From: an uncultured Alphaproteobacteria bacterium
GTDB lineage: Bacteria; Pseudomonadota; Alphaproteobacteria; Micropepsales; Micropepsaceae
Assembly: GCA_902825865.1 (NCBI GenBank)
Contig: CADECX010000034.1
Location: 1 to 35,524, forward strand
Direction of reading: 5' to 3'
Length of the DNA stretch: 35,524 nucleotides
A program made the translations under genes and the position numbers. The notes below the pieces were generated by a model. It saw only the letters and a program-made list of their open reading frames with translations. It had not been told where the DNA came from and did not search any database. Below are positions 6,490 to 14,496 of the stretch, piece after piece. How positions within the stretch are numbered: position 1 is the first letter of the stretch; each line of letters opens with the position of its first letter.

Positions 6490-7879
6490 GCACGCCCTTT
6501 TCGTATCCCTTGCCTTGCTGCTGGCCCTGCCGGCGCGGGCGCAGAATGCGACTCCCGATCAGCGGGCATTCCGCGACATCTACAAGGAACTGGTCGAGAC
6601 CAATACCACCTTGTCGTCGGGCGACTGCACCCTGGCGGCCTCGCGGATGGCGGCGCGGCTGAAATCAGCGGGATATCCCGATGGCGATCTTCACATCGTG
6701 ACCGCGCCCGGCCATCCCAAGGAAGGCGGGTTGGTGGCCGTGCTGCCGGGCAGCGATCCCAAAGCCAAAGCCATTCTGCTCCTGGCCCATCTGGACGTGG
6801 TGGAAGCCAAGCGCAAGGACTGGGCGCGCGATCCGTTCCGGTTCATCGAGGAAGACGGCTACTTCTACGGACGCGGCACCGCCGACGACAAGGCCCAGGC
6901 CGCCATCTGGGTCGACATGCTGGCGCGCTTCAAGAAGGACGGCTTCAAGCCCCGCCGCACCTTGAAAATGGCCCTGACCTGCGGCGAGGAAAGCGCGCCC
7001 TTCAATGGCGCGCGCGATCTGGCCGAGCGGCAGCGCGCTCTGATCGACGCGGAATTCGCGCTCAATGAAGGCGGCTGGGGCCGCATGGATGAAAAGGGCA
7101 AGCGCGTCTATCTGGGCATCAATGCGGGCGAGAAGACCAATCAGAATTTCCGGCTGGAAGTGACCAATCCCGGCGGCCATTCCATGCGCCCGGTAAAGGA
7201 CAATGCGATCTATCACCTGTCGGCGGGGCTGATGAAGATCGGCGCTTACGATTTTGAAGTGCAGAACACCGACTCCAGCCGCGCCTTCTTCGCCAAGATG
7301 GGACCGCAGATCGGCGGCGCGATGGGCGCGGCGATGACGGAATTCGCAAAGAATCCGAAAAACGCGGCAGCGGCGAAGCTTCTGGCTTCCGATCCGGCCT
7401 ATAATGCGATGCTGCGCACCACCTGCGTCGCCACCATGCTGGATGCCGGTCACGCCACCAACGCCCTGCCCCAGCGCGCCGGCGCCAATGTCAATTGCCG
7501 CATCTTTCCCGGCGTCACACCCAATCAGATAAAGGACAGACTGACCGCGCTAATGGCGGATCCGCAAATCAAGATCACCATCCTGCCGGGGCGCGGCGCC
7601 GGTGGACCGGCACCGAAGCTGACCGACACGGTGATGAAGCCGATCCTGGCGGCGGCGGCCAAGCGCTGGCCGGATGTGCCGGTCGTGCCGATGCTCGAGA
7701 TCGGCGCCACCGATGCGTCGCACCTCTCCCGGGCGGGTATTCCCACCTATGGCTTCACCGGCATCATTTTCGAACCGGACGGCAGCCGGTTGCATGGCCT
7801 CAACGAACGCGTGCGGGTGCGGGCGGTCTATGACGGCCGCGAACTGCTCACGGATGTGGTCAAGGCTTATGTGCAATAA
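6473..7879 (+). CDS. secreted M20-family metallopeptidase, copy 2
   Basis: The 468-residue product starts at ATG 6473, inside the end of copy 1, giving MPIRNKHALFVSLALLLALP and a signal peptide ending near ARAQ. It aligns with copy 1 along its whole length, with identical blocks such as KELVETNTTLSSG, LVAVLPGSDPKAKA and ALTCGEE. The metal ligands are retained (HLDVVEA, GRGTADDKA, GEES, NEGGWG, RLHGLNE). Divergence in the Asp-loop (DDKA versus DMKG) and after GEE suggests different substrate preference. Its 3' end overlaps the convergent TPR/glycosyltransferase gene by 20 nt. Confidence 0.92.
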   Translation: MPIRNKHALFVSLALLLALPARAQNATPDQRAFRDIYKELVETNTTLSSGDCTLAASRMAARLKSAGYPDGDLHIVTAPGHPKEGGLVAVLPGSDPKAKAILLLAHLDVVEAKRKDWARDPFRFIEEDGYFYGRGTADDKAQAAIWVDMLARFKKDGFKPRRTLKMALTCGEESAPFNGARDLAERQRALIDAEFALNEGGWGRMDEKGKRVYLGINAGEKTNQNFRLEVTNPGGHSMRPVKDNAIYHLSAGLMKIGAYDFEVQNTDSSRAFFAKMGPQIGGAMGAAMTEFAKNPKNAAAAKLLASDPAYNAMLRTTCVATMLDAGHATNALPQRAGANVNCRIFPGVTPNQIKDRLTALMADPQIKITILPGRGAGGPAPKLTDTVMKPILAAAAKRWPDVPVVPMLEIGATDASHLSRAGIPTYGFTGIIFEPDGSRLHGLNERVRVRAVYDGRELLTDVVKAYVQ

Positions 7880-9317
7880 GCGGGCGTAGTTCCGCCTCCA
7901 TGGCGGCGAACACGCTGGCCCAGTCGTTGGGCGCGGCCTGACGGAACAGGCGCAGGGACGGATACCAGGGACTATCTTCGCGGCCCAGGAACCAGCGCCA
8001 ATCCGGCACAAATTTGAGCGCCACCCAGGCCGGTACGCCCAGCGCGCCCGCCAGATGCGCCGGCGCGGTGTCGGCGGTGATCACCAGATCGCAATGTTTC
8101 ATGATGGCGGCGGTATCGAGAAAGGCATCGGGGCCTTGGTCGAAATCATAACGCTCCACCGTCATGCCCGGTGGAAGCTGGGTCAGCTGCTCCGACCCTG
8201 CGTTTTTCTGCAAAGCGATCAGCCGCACGCCGGGAAGGCGGGAAATGCTTTCCAGCGCCGATACCGCAAAGGCCTTGCCTTCCGAGCCCAGGATCAATTG
8301 GTTGCCCTGCCAGGCGATGCCGATGCGAAAGCCATGATCGCCGAGCTTGTCTTTCCAGCGCGCCACGCGCTCCGGCTCCGCCGAAAGGTAATGATCCGCC
8401 GCAGGGATGGTTTCGACACGCATACCCACCGCGAGCGCAATGCTGGCCAAGGGAATATGAAAATCAAAAGCCGGCGGCACCTGACCCCAACCGATCAATT
8501 CGACTTGCGGCGACGCGTTGCTGAGCAGCGCGATCAATTGATTGGGCACGGAGAGAATGACCTTGGCGCCCCGCGCCTGCGCATAGCCGACATAGCGGTA
8601 ATATTGGATGGCATCGCCCAGCCCCTGCTCGATATAGGCGAACAGCGTCTTGCCGCTGAGATCCTGCGCGCCATTCCACAGCGGCTGGGAATAGTTGCGC
8701 GCCTCCATCGGCTCAGGCATGCGCTTGCGCCATTCCAGCAACGCCAATCCATTGGCGAAATCCTGCATCAGCAAATGGCAAAAGCCGCGATTGAGCTGTG
8801 CCTCCGCCATGGCCGGGTCCAGGCTCAAGGCGCGGCGGACGGACTCCAAAGCTTCCTCGATCCGTCCCAAGCTTTGCAAACTGGTGGCGCGATTGTTCCA
8901 GGCGTCGGCCCCATTGGGAACCAGAGCGAGAAAACGGTCATAGGATTGCAGCGCCTGATCGTAACGCAACAGCAGCTGCAGGACATTGCCGCGAAAGAAC
9001 CAGGCCGAGGCATAGGCGGGATTGAGCGCCAGCGAACGGTCGTAATGGGCGAGCGCCTCCTCCTGCCGTTCCAGCGCGGCCAGAACATTGCCGAAATTGG
9101 CCAGCGCCAGGGCGTCATTGGGATTGGCGGCGGCGACCGGCGCAATCAGATCATGCGCTTCCTGGTGGCGATTTTGCTGGGCGCGCACCACGCCCAGCAT
9201 ATGGCGGGCATCCATGAAATTGGGATTTGCCGCCAACACTTGTTCGTAAAGCCGCGCCGCCTCGTCCAGGCGTCCCTGGCCGTGCAATCCCACCGCCTGA
9301 TCGAACCACGCCCTCAT
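7860..9317 (-). CDS. TPR protein with glycosyltransferase-like C-terminal domain
   Basis: The first half of this 485-residue protein is a run of tetratricopeptide repeats (e.g. GRLDEAARLYEQVLAANPN, ALAHYDRSLALNP, RIEEALESVRRALSLDP). The second half resembles GT-B glycosyltransferases of the GT9/GT41-like type, with QGLGDAIQYYRYV, GIAWQGN and DLVITADTAPAHLAGALGVP. The last of these matches the nucleotide-sugar-site pattern of heptosyltransferase-like enzymes. There is no signal peptide, so a cytoplasmic protein is likely. Substrate unknown; a role in surface glycan or protein glycosylation is inference. It starts 1 nt downstream of the ndh stop, suggesting an operon with it. Confidence 0.82.
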   Translation of the reverse strand: MRAWFDQAVGLHGQGRLDEAARLYEQVLAANPNFMDARHMLGVVRAQQNRHQEAHDLIAPVAAANPNDALALANFGNVLAALERQEEALAHYDRSLALNPAYASAWFFRGNVLQLLLRYDQALQSYDRFLALVPNGADAWNNRATSLQSLGRIEEALESVRRALSLDPAMAEAQLNRGFCHLLMQDFANGLALLEWRKRMPEPMEARNYSQPLWNGAQDLSGKTLFAYIEQGLGDAIQYYRYVGYAQARGAKVILSVPNQLIALLSNASPQVELIGWGQVPPAFDFHIPLASIALAVGMRVETIPAADHYLSAEPERVARWKDKLGDHGFRIGIAWQGNQLILGSEGKAFAVSALESISRLPGVRLIALQKNAGSEQLTQLPPGMTVERYDFDQGPDAFLDTAAIMKHCDLVITADTAPAHLAGALGVPAWVALKFVPDWRWFLGREDSPWYPSLRLFRQAAPNDWASVFAAMEAELRPLIAHKP

Positions 9318-9318
9318 C

Positions 9319-10635
9319 TCAATGGAGCTTCAACTTCGGCCGGACGATGTGATTGACATGTCCCACCAGGATCAGCGCCAAGCCCTTGAGCCAGCCGTGA
9401 ATGGCGATCAGATGCATGCGGTAGAGCGAAACATAGACAAAGCGCGCCAGCCGGCCTTCGATCGCCATCCGCCCGCCGATCAGATTTCCCATCAGCGAAC
9501 CCACTGTGGAAAAATGGCTGAGCGACACCAGCGAACCATGGTCGCGATAGACAAAATCCTTCAGTCGCCCACCCTTGATCAGGGCGCGGATATTGTAAAA
9601 GGCGGTGGCCGCCATCTGGTGCGCCGACTGCGCCCGTGGCGGCACGGGGCGCTGCTGCCCCGCCGGCAGGAACCAGGCGCAATCGCCGATCGCGAAGATG
9701 CGGTCATCACGCGTGGTCTGCAGCGTGGGCTTGACCACCAGCTGGTTGCCGCGCGTGGCTTCCAGGTCCAGTTTGGCCAGCATGTCCGGGCCTTTCACCC
9801 CCGCCGCCCAAACCCGCAAATCGGCTTTGATCAGCTCGCCGGATTTGGTGATCATGCCGTCGGCGGTGGCTTCCACCACCTGTTCACCGGTGACAATGCG
9901 CACACCCAGGGCTTCCAATTCCTTGTGGGCCGCTTCCGCCAGCTTCTCCGGCAAGGCCGGCAGGATGCGCGGGCCGGCTTCAATAAGCGTCACCTTCAAC
10001 CGGCTTTCGTCGAACACTTCCAAGCCGTAGTGGCGCAGTTCCGACGCCGAATTGTACAGCTCGGCCGCCAGCTCCACGCCGGTGGCACCACCGCCGACAA
10101 TGTCCACCCGCACCAAAGCATCGGCTTTGGGGTCGGCTTGCAAGGTGCGGGACACCCTGAGGCAATGATCCAGCAGCTTGGAGCGGAAACGGTCGGCTTG
10201 AAGACGGCTGTCCAGGAAGATGCAATGCTGCGCCACGCCCTTGGTGCCGAAATCATTGCTCACCGAGCCCACCGCCAGCACCAGATAGTCATAGCGGATA
10301 CGGTGGCGGCCCATGATTTCGCGGCCGTCCTCGTCCAGGATGGGGGCGATCAGCACATGCCGGCTGTCGCGGTCGATACCCTCCATCACGCCATAGAAAA
10401 AGCGATAGCCCCAGGCATAGCCGTGACTGCGATAGCCGACCTCGTCGAGATTGGCGTCCAGCGAACCGGCCGCCACCTCATGCAGCAACGGCTTCCAGAT
10501 ATGAGTGCGGTTTTTTTCCACCAGAATGATGTCGAACTTCTCGCGCCCGAAATGGGCGCCCAGGCGGGTCGCCAACTCCAGCCCACCCGCACCGCCGCCG
10601 ACCACGACAATTTGCGTTTTGCGCGTTTTTGTCAT
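9319..10635 (-). CDS. ndh: type II NADH dehydrogenase
   Basis: The 438-residue flavoprotein has an FAD-binding VVVGGGAGGLELATRLG (about residues 10-26), an NADH-binding VDIVGGGATGVELAAEL (about 177-192), the family motif RVWAAGVKGP and IFAIGDCAWF with the second FAD contact. The C-terminal about 60 residues (VYVSLYRMHLIAIHGW, then LALILVGHVNHIV) form the amphipathic/hydrophobic tail that anchors NDH-2 to the inner face of the cytoplasmic membrane. NDH-2 oxidises NADH and reduces quinone without proton pumping. The gene is divergent from the GlcG-like gene across an 81 bp intergenic space and is followed after 1 nt by the TPR/glycosyltransferase gene. Confidence 0.92.
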   Translation of the reverse strand: MTKTRKTQIVVVGGGAGGLELATRLGAHFGREKFDIILVEKNRTHIWKPLLHEVAAGSLDANLDEVGYRSHGYAWGYRFFYGVMEGIDRDSRHVLIAPILDEDGREIMGRHRIRYDYLVLAVGSVSNDFGTKGVAQHCIFLDSRLQADRFRSKLLDHCLRVSRTLQADPKADALVRVDIVGGGATGVELAAELYNSASELRHYGLEVFDESRLKVTLIEAGPRILPALPEKLAEAAHKELEALGVRIVTGEQVVEATADGMITKSGELIKADLRVWAAGVKGPDMLAKLDLEATRGNQLVVKPTLQTTRDDRIFAIGDCAWFLPAGQQRPVPPRAQSAHQMAATAFYNIRALIKGGRLKDFVYRDHGSLVSLSHFSTVGSLMGNLIGGRMAIEGRLARFVYVSLYRMHLIAIHGWLKGLALILVGHVNHIVRPKLKLH

Positions 10636-10716
10636 GCGGCGACAAATACCATGTCCGTGGCTTTCCCTGCTGCGCTTTTTCGGTCAGGCTGCCCCGCCAA
10701 CCAACGAGAACTCCCT

Positions 10717-11148
10717 ATGAGCGATTTCCGCATCAGCCTGGACAAGGCCAACACCATCATCACCGCCACCTTTGCCAAGGGCCGTGAGGCGGGCATGAAG
10801 CCGCTCTCCTGCGTGGTGGTGGATGCGGGCGGCCATGTGATCGCATTTCAGCGCCAGGACGGCACCAGCTTCCTCAGGCTGGACATCGCCCGGGGCAAGG
10901 CAGCCGGGGCGCTGGCCCTGGGCGTCAATTCCCGCCGCATCGGGGAAATGGCGGCGGAGCGGCCCAGTTTCATCGCCTCTCTGGGACATCTGGCCGCCAA
11001 TGGCCTTATTCCGGTGGCCGGCGGGGTGATCGTCAAAGGTCCCGACGGCCTCGCCATCGGCGCGGTCGGCGTCACCGGCGACACCTCCGACAATGACGAG
11101 ATCGCCGCCCTGGCCGGGATCGCTGCGGCGGGCTTGACGCCGTTATAG
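10717..11148 (+). CDS. GlcG/HbpS-family (DUF336) heme-binding-like protein
   Basis: The 143-residue protein matches the GlcG/HbpS fold. Recognisable parts are SLDKANTIITATFAKG, CVVVDAGGHVIAFQRQDG, the ALALGVNSRRIGE region and GGVIVKGPDGLAIGAVGVTG near the C-terminus. The chosen ATG gives the standard family length; there is no signal peptide. Members have been linked to heme or small-ligand binding and to glycolate or diol utilisation loci, but none of those genes is here. Its neighbour is a divergent ndh, so a redox-related role is possible but speculative. Confidence 0.85.
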   Translation: MSDFRISLDKANTIITATFAKGREAGMKPLSCVVVDAGGHVIAFQRQDGTSFLRLDIARGKAAGALALGVNSRRIGEMAAERPSFIASLGHLAANGLIPVAGGVIVKGPDGLAIGAVGVTGDTSDNDEIAALAGIAAAGLTPL

Positions 11149-11149
11149 A

Positions 11150-11755
11150 TCAGGCGGCGGTGCGGGAAATCCGGCGCACGAAACGGATTTCCCAAAAGGG
11201 CTCCGATTTGGTGCCGTCCGCCAGGGGCTGGGGCGGATAACTCACCACCGCCAGCGTGAAGGCTTCGCCGGTCGGCACGCCTTTTTCGTCCACCTCATTC
11301 TGGGACGACACGGCGGTGACGATGCCCTCGCCCATCGGCGTTTGCAGAGCTTCTCCATCCACCAGCCGGTGGCCCTTGGCGGCGACAAACTTGCCCGCCA
11401 GATCCTTCAAGGGCGTCACGGAAAAAGGCGTGTGCACGGCATGGCGCACCGCGCAGGCGTGGTTGGGCGGCAATTCGTCGGTCAGGATATACCGGCCGCT
11501 CTCACCTTGGATCAGCCAGCCCTGCCCCGGATCGTTCCTGAGAAACAGCTGAGTCTGCTCTTGCGTGAGCGCCACCAGCTTGCTCTCGGACGCGGCCAAG
11601 ACCAGCGCCGCATCGTCGGGAAATTTCTCCAGGCAATAGGTCGCGAAAAAGGCGACGAATTCGGCGGGCGCCGGCGGCAGACCCGGCGGAGCATCCTGTG
11701 CCAGCGCGCTGCCCGGAAAGAACAGCAGAGCGCAGCCCAGGACCGCCTGCTTCAT
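11150..11755 (-). CDS. exported protein of unknown function coupled to MFS transporter
   Basis: I do not recognise the family. The ATG at 11753-11755 overlaps the MFS stop (ATGA), giving a 201-residue precursor with a signal peptide (MKQAVLGCALLFFPGSALAQ). The mature part starts Pro-rich and contains two Cys (YCLEKF and HACAVRH) that could form a disulfide. It ends in a basic IRFVRRISRT segment. A longer frame extending upstream runs antisense-like through the transporter gene and is not credible as an N-terminal extension. Translational coupling suggests a periplasmic accessory to the transporter or simply shared expression. Confidence 0.75.
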   Translation of the reverse strand: MKQAVLGCALLFFPGSALAQDAPPGLPPAPAEFVAFFATYCLEKFPDDAALVLAASESKLVALTQEQTQLFLRNDPGQGWLIQGESGRYILTDELPPNHACAVRHAVHTPFSVTPLKDLAGKFVAAKGHRLVDGEALQTPMGEGIVTAVSSQNEVDEKGVPTGEAFTLAVVSYPPQPLADGTKSEPFWEIRFVRRISRTAA

Positions 11756-13032
11756 GCCGTTGGCCGCTCTTCGGGATGCAGCCTGCGGTCGGGATTGACC
11801 AGGAACCAGGGGAACATGCAGACGATGCAGACACCGGCCGCGATGTAGAAGGCGGTCTCCCAGCCATACCAGGACGCGAACAACGGCGTCAGCGAGGCGG
11901 TGGCTGCGCCCGCGATCTGCCCGCCCATATTGACCAGGCCCGAGATCACGCCGGTGAAGGGCCCGCCGAAATCCGCCGCCACCGCCCAATAGGTCGCCTG
12001 GCCCAGATAGAGCGCGCCGGCGCCGCCCGCCAGCACCAGCACCGCCACCGTGGTGTTCTCGGCATGGCTGCCGATAATCAGGAAGATGGCGGACAGGAAC
12101 AGAGTGAAAGCGCCGAACAGGCTGCGGCCGACATACTGCCCCTTGTGCTTGACCAGCCAGTCGCTGATCACCCCGCCCAGCAGGCAACACGTCGTCATGG
12201 CGATGAAAGGCAGCGTGCCGAGCAGCGCACTGCTCTTGAGGTCCAATCCACGCCCGTCCTTCAAATAGATGAAGAACCAGGTGTGGAAAATGAAGGCGAC
12301 ATAGCCGAAGGCGATATAAGCCAGAGCCGTGCCCCAGACATCGACGCTGGTGAAAATCCTGCGCCATGGCACCGGCGGCATGGGGCCTTCGATCTTGACC
12401 GGCTGGCCGGCCTTGATGTGGGCTTTTTCCGCTTCGGTCACGCTTGGATGTTCCGCCGGCGTGTCGCGCGCCACCCAGTACCAGATCGCGGCCACTACCA
12501 GCCCGATGACGGCGGAGATGTAGAACACTTCACGCCAGCCATAAAAGGCGATGATCGCGGCCACCAGCGGCGGCGCCGTACCGGAACCGAAGCCGACGCC
12601 GCCGAACACCCAGGCATTGGCCTTGCCGCGCTCATGGGTGGGGAACCAGGCGGCGATGAACAGGTTGGACGACGGATAAGCCACCGCCTCGCCCATGCCC
12701 AGGATGAAACGTACCGCGATCAAGACCCACAGCGCGCCGCCCATGGTGGGCGGAACCAGCGCGGTGATGACGGAGAGCACGCTCCACCAGATCAGGCCAT
12801 AGGTCAGGGTCTTGCGCGGCCCCAGCTTGCCCACAAGCCAGCCGGCGGGAATCTGGAAGGCGGCATAACCCAGCAGAAAGGCCGAGAACACCCAACCCAG
12901 CTGAATTTTGGAGATGCCGTAATCGGCGGCGAGATAGGTTCCGGCGATGGAGATGTTGCTGCGGTCGATATAGACCACCGCGCTGACCACAAAGACCAGC
13001 ATGATCAACAGATAGCGAATCCTGCCCGACAT
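11752..13032 (-). CDS. MFS transporter, ACS (anion:cation symporter) family
   Basis: The 426-residue protein has about 12 hydrophobic segments and the ACS signature near the N-terminus (VVYIDRSNISIAG), a GWLVGKLGPRKTL loop between helices 2 and 3, and RFILGMGEAVAYPSSN in helix 4. The cytoplasmic central loop is acidic/polar (TPAEHPSVTEAEKAHI). Relatives import organic anions such as hexuronates, galactonate, glucarate or phthalate. A GAGGGAAA Shine-Dalgarno precedes the ATG. It is divergent from an SDR of the BDH2/keto-deoxy-fuconate type across a 280 bp regulatory region, which suggests a shared sugar-acid or hydroxyacid substrate. Confidence 0.9.
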   Translation of the reverse strand: MSGRIRYLLIMLVFVVSAVVYIDRSNISIAGTYLAADYGISKIQLGWVFSAFLLGYAAFQIPAGWLVGKLGPRKTLTYGLIWWSVLSVITALVPPTMGGALWVLIAVRFILGMGEAVAYPSSNLFIAAWFPTHERGKANAWVFGGVGFGSGTAPPLVAAIIAFYGWREVFYISAVIGLVVAAIWYWVARDTPAEHPSVTEAEKAHIKAGQPVKIEGPMPPVPWRRIFTSVDVWGTALAYIAFGYVAFIFHTWFFIYLKDGRGLDLKSSALLGTLPFIAMTTCCLLGGVISDWLVKHKGQYVGRSLFGAFTLFLSAIFLIIGSHAENTTVAVLVLAGGAGALYLGQATYWAVAADFGGPFTGVISGLVNMGGQIAGAATASLTPLFASWYGWETAFYIAAGVCIVCMFPWFLVNPDRRLHPEERPTA

Positions 13033-13077
13033 TTTCCCTCACCCGCGCTTGTTATTTTAGTGTGCATATAAGCAAGC

Positions 13078-13104
13078 GCCGCATCCCGCTCAGCGGGACG
13101 CGGC
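13078..13104. repeat. strong hairpin in the divergent MFS/SDR regulatory region
   Basis: GCCGCATCCCGC (13078-13089) and GCGGGACGCGGC (13093-13104) pair at 11 of 12 positions around a TCA loop. The hairpin is 46 nt upstream of the MFS start codon and would be in its 5' leader. There is no T-run on either side, so it is not a typical terminator; an operator or leader structure is possible. Confidence 0.55.
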
Positions 13105-13146
13105 TCACCTATTGAGAGCAGCAAAGCGTAATCTTGGGCTTTCGTC

Positions 13147-13169
13147 AAAGGCTTGCCTGAAAAGCCTTT
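13147..13169. repeat. inverted repeat AAAGGCT/AGCCTTT
   Basis: Perfect 7 bp arms (13147-13153 and 13163-13169) surround a 9 nt centre. The repeat overlaps the -35 position of the promoter proposed for the SDR gene, so it is a candidate operator. Confidence 0.4.
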
Positions 13170-13185
13170 CACACTGCGATATAAT
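13157..13185 (+). promoter_or_regulatory. candidate sigma-70-type promoter for the SDR gene
   Basis: A perfect TATAAT at 13180-13185 is preceded by CTGAAA at 13157-13162 (4 of 6 matches to TTGACA) with 17 bp spacing. Transcription would start near 13192 and give a leader of about 120 nt before the ATG at 13313. Prediction rests on motif match only. Confidence 0.4.
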
Positions 13186-13312
13186 GCGCCGCAAACGGCC
13201 GCCAAAACCTGCCGCAGCGATGGCACTTGCGCCGACCCTCGCCATCCATTAAGGCCCCGGCTTCTAGGCTTACGCCATGAGAGACACTTACACATTCTAG
13301 TCGGGAAAGATC

Positions 13313-14041
13313 ATGTCCAAGAAGCTTGAGGGAAAAATCGCGCTGATCACCGGCGCCGCGGCCGGCATCGGGCGGGCCACCACCGAACTGTTTCTCGCCG
13401 AAGGTGCGCGGGTGATCGCCACCGACCGGGACCTCAAGGGCATGGACGGGCTGGCGGCGGAAAAAGTGCAATTGGACGTCACCGATGCCGCCGCCATCGC
13501 GGCGCTGGCGAAAAAGACCGGCAAACTGGACGTGCTGTTCAACTGCGCCGGTTTTGTCGAGAGCGGCACCATTCTGGATAACGACGAAGCCCAGTGGCAA
13601 AAGTCGTTCGAGATCAACGTCTATGCCATGGCGCGGATGATCAAGGCCTTTCTTCCGGCGATGCTGGAAGGCGGCGGCGGCTCGATCATCAATGTCGCTT
13701 CGGTGGCGGGCTCGATCAAAGGCATTCCCAATCGCTGCATCTATGGCGCCAGCAAGGCGGCGGTGATCGGCCTGACCAAATCGGTGGCCGCCGATTTCGT
13801 CACCAAGGGCATTCGCTGCAATTCACTCTGCCCCGGCACGGTGGATTCGCCCTCGTTGCAGCAGCGCCTGCGCGACACCGGAGACTACGAGGCCGCCCGC
13901 AAGGCTTTCACCGCCCGCCAGCCCCTGGGCCGGATCGGGACCGCCGAGGAAATGGCCAGCATCGTGCTCTGGCTGGCCAGCGACGATTCCAGCTTCGCCA
14001 CCGGGCAGAATTTCATCCTGGACGGCGGTATCACGATCTAA
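13313..14041 (+). CDS. SDR dehydrogenase of the BDH2 / 2-keto-3-deoxy-L-fuconate dehydrogenase type
   Basis: The 242-residue classical short-chain dehydrogenase has the cofactor motif TGAAAGIG, then VIATDRD, whose Asp points to NAD rather than NADP. It also has FNCAGF, catalytic Ser in INVASVAGS and YGASK (Tyr about 144, Lys about 148). The stretches NRCIYGASKAAVIGLTKSVA and CPGTVDSPSLQQRL are characteristic of the group containing human BDH2/DHRS6 and bacterial keto-deoxy-sugar-acid dehydrogenases. A GGGAAAG Shine-Dalgarno precedes the start. The divergent ACS-family transporter is consistent with uptake of an acid substrate. The exact substrate cannot be decided. Confidence 0.87.
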   Translation: MSKKLEGKIALITGAAAGIGRATTELFLAEGARVIATDRDLKGMDGLAAEKVQLDVTDAAAIAALAKKTGKLDVLFNCAGFVESGTILDNDEAQWQKSFEINVYAMARMIKAFLPAMLEGGGGSIINVASVAGSIKGIPNRCIYGASKAAVIGLTKSVAADFVTKGIRCNSLCPGTVDSPSLQQRLRDTGDYEAARKAFTARQPLGRIGTAEEMASIVLWLASDDSSFATGQNFILDGGITI

Positions 14042-14102
14042 GTCGGTCCTGCGACACAGGATGTCTTGACCGCCTGCGGTCCGGGGTTCACAAATTCCGC
14101 CC

Positions 14103-14441
14103 ATGCAGAGGCTTTTCCTTTTCGCGCGGCATGTGGCGTTCATCGCCCTGGTTGTGCGCGCCATGCTCCCGGCCGGCTGGATGCCCGCCGCCCAGGGCAT
14201 GATCATCTGCACGATCGAGGCTTCCGCCGGCCACGACCAGAAGGCGCCGGCGGGAAAAAGCATCCATCACGATATCTGCCCTTTCTCGGCTGCTCCGCAC
14301 CTGGCCTCGGTGCCTGACGTTCCGAAACTGATCTTGCCGGCCTTCCATGAATTTGCCGCCGCCACCGACCGGGATTATGCCGGGCATCTCGCGGCACGCT
14401 TCACGCCGCAATCCCCGCGCGCTCCACCCCTGAACGCCTGA
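14103..14441 (+). CDS. DUF2946-family small protein with Cys/His cluster
   Basis: The 112-residue protein begins with a hydrophobic segment (about residues 5-26) ending in the family hallmark LPAGWMPA, then MIICTIEASAGHDQ and a Cys/His-rich stretch, KSIHHDICPFSAAPH. This layout fits DUF2946. Members often sit next to TonB-dependent receptors and copper-related genes. The conserved Cys and His residues look like a transition-metal site, but this is inference. It is 55 nt upstream of the TonB-dependent receptor on the same strand, so a shared transcript is likely. It is probably membrane-anchored or periplasmic. Confidence 0.78.
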   Translation: MQRLFLFARHVAFIALVVRAMLPAGWMPAAQGMIICTIEASAGHDQKAPAGKSIHHDICPFSAAPHLASVPDVPKLILPAFHEFAAATDRDYAGHLAARFTPQSPRAPPLNA

Positions 14442-14496
14442 GCCTTTTCATCCGCCGCGCTTAAACGCGGCCGCTCATTCGTTTTCGGGGAATTCC

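Noticed and set aside
9322..10716. Plus-strand long open frame upstream of the GlcG-like protein
   Set aside because: It is antisense to ndh; the family-length GlcG protein starts at 10717.
11756..12367. Long N-terminal extension of the exported protein
   Set aside because: This frame lies within the MFS transporter coding region, and the ATG at 11755 gives a clean signal peptide and an ATGA overlap.
14454..14471. GCCGCG/CGCGGC hairpin upstream of the receptor gene as a riboswitch or terminator
   Set aside because: Only 6 bp arms, no T-run, and the available leader is far too short for a cobalamin or other known riboswitch.
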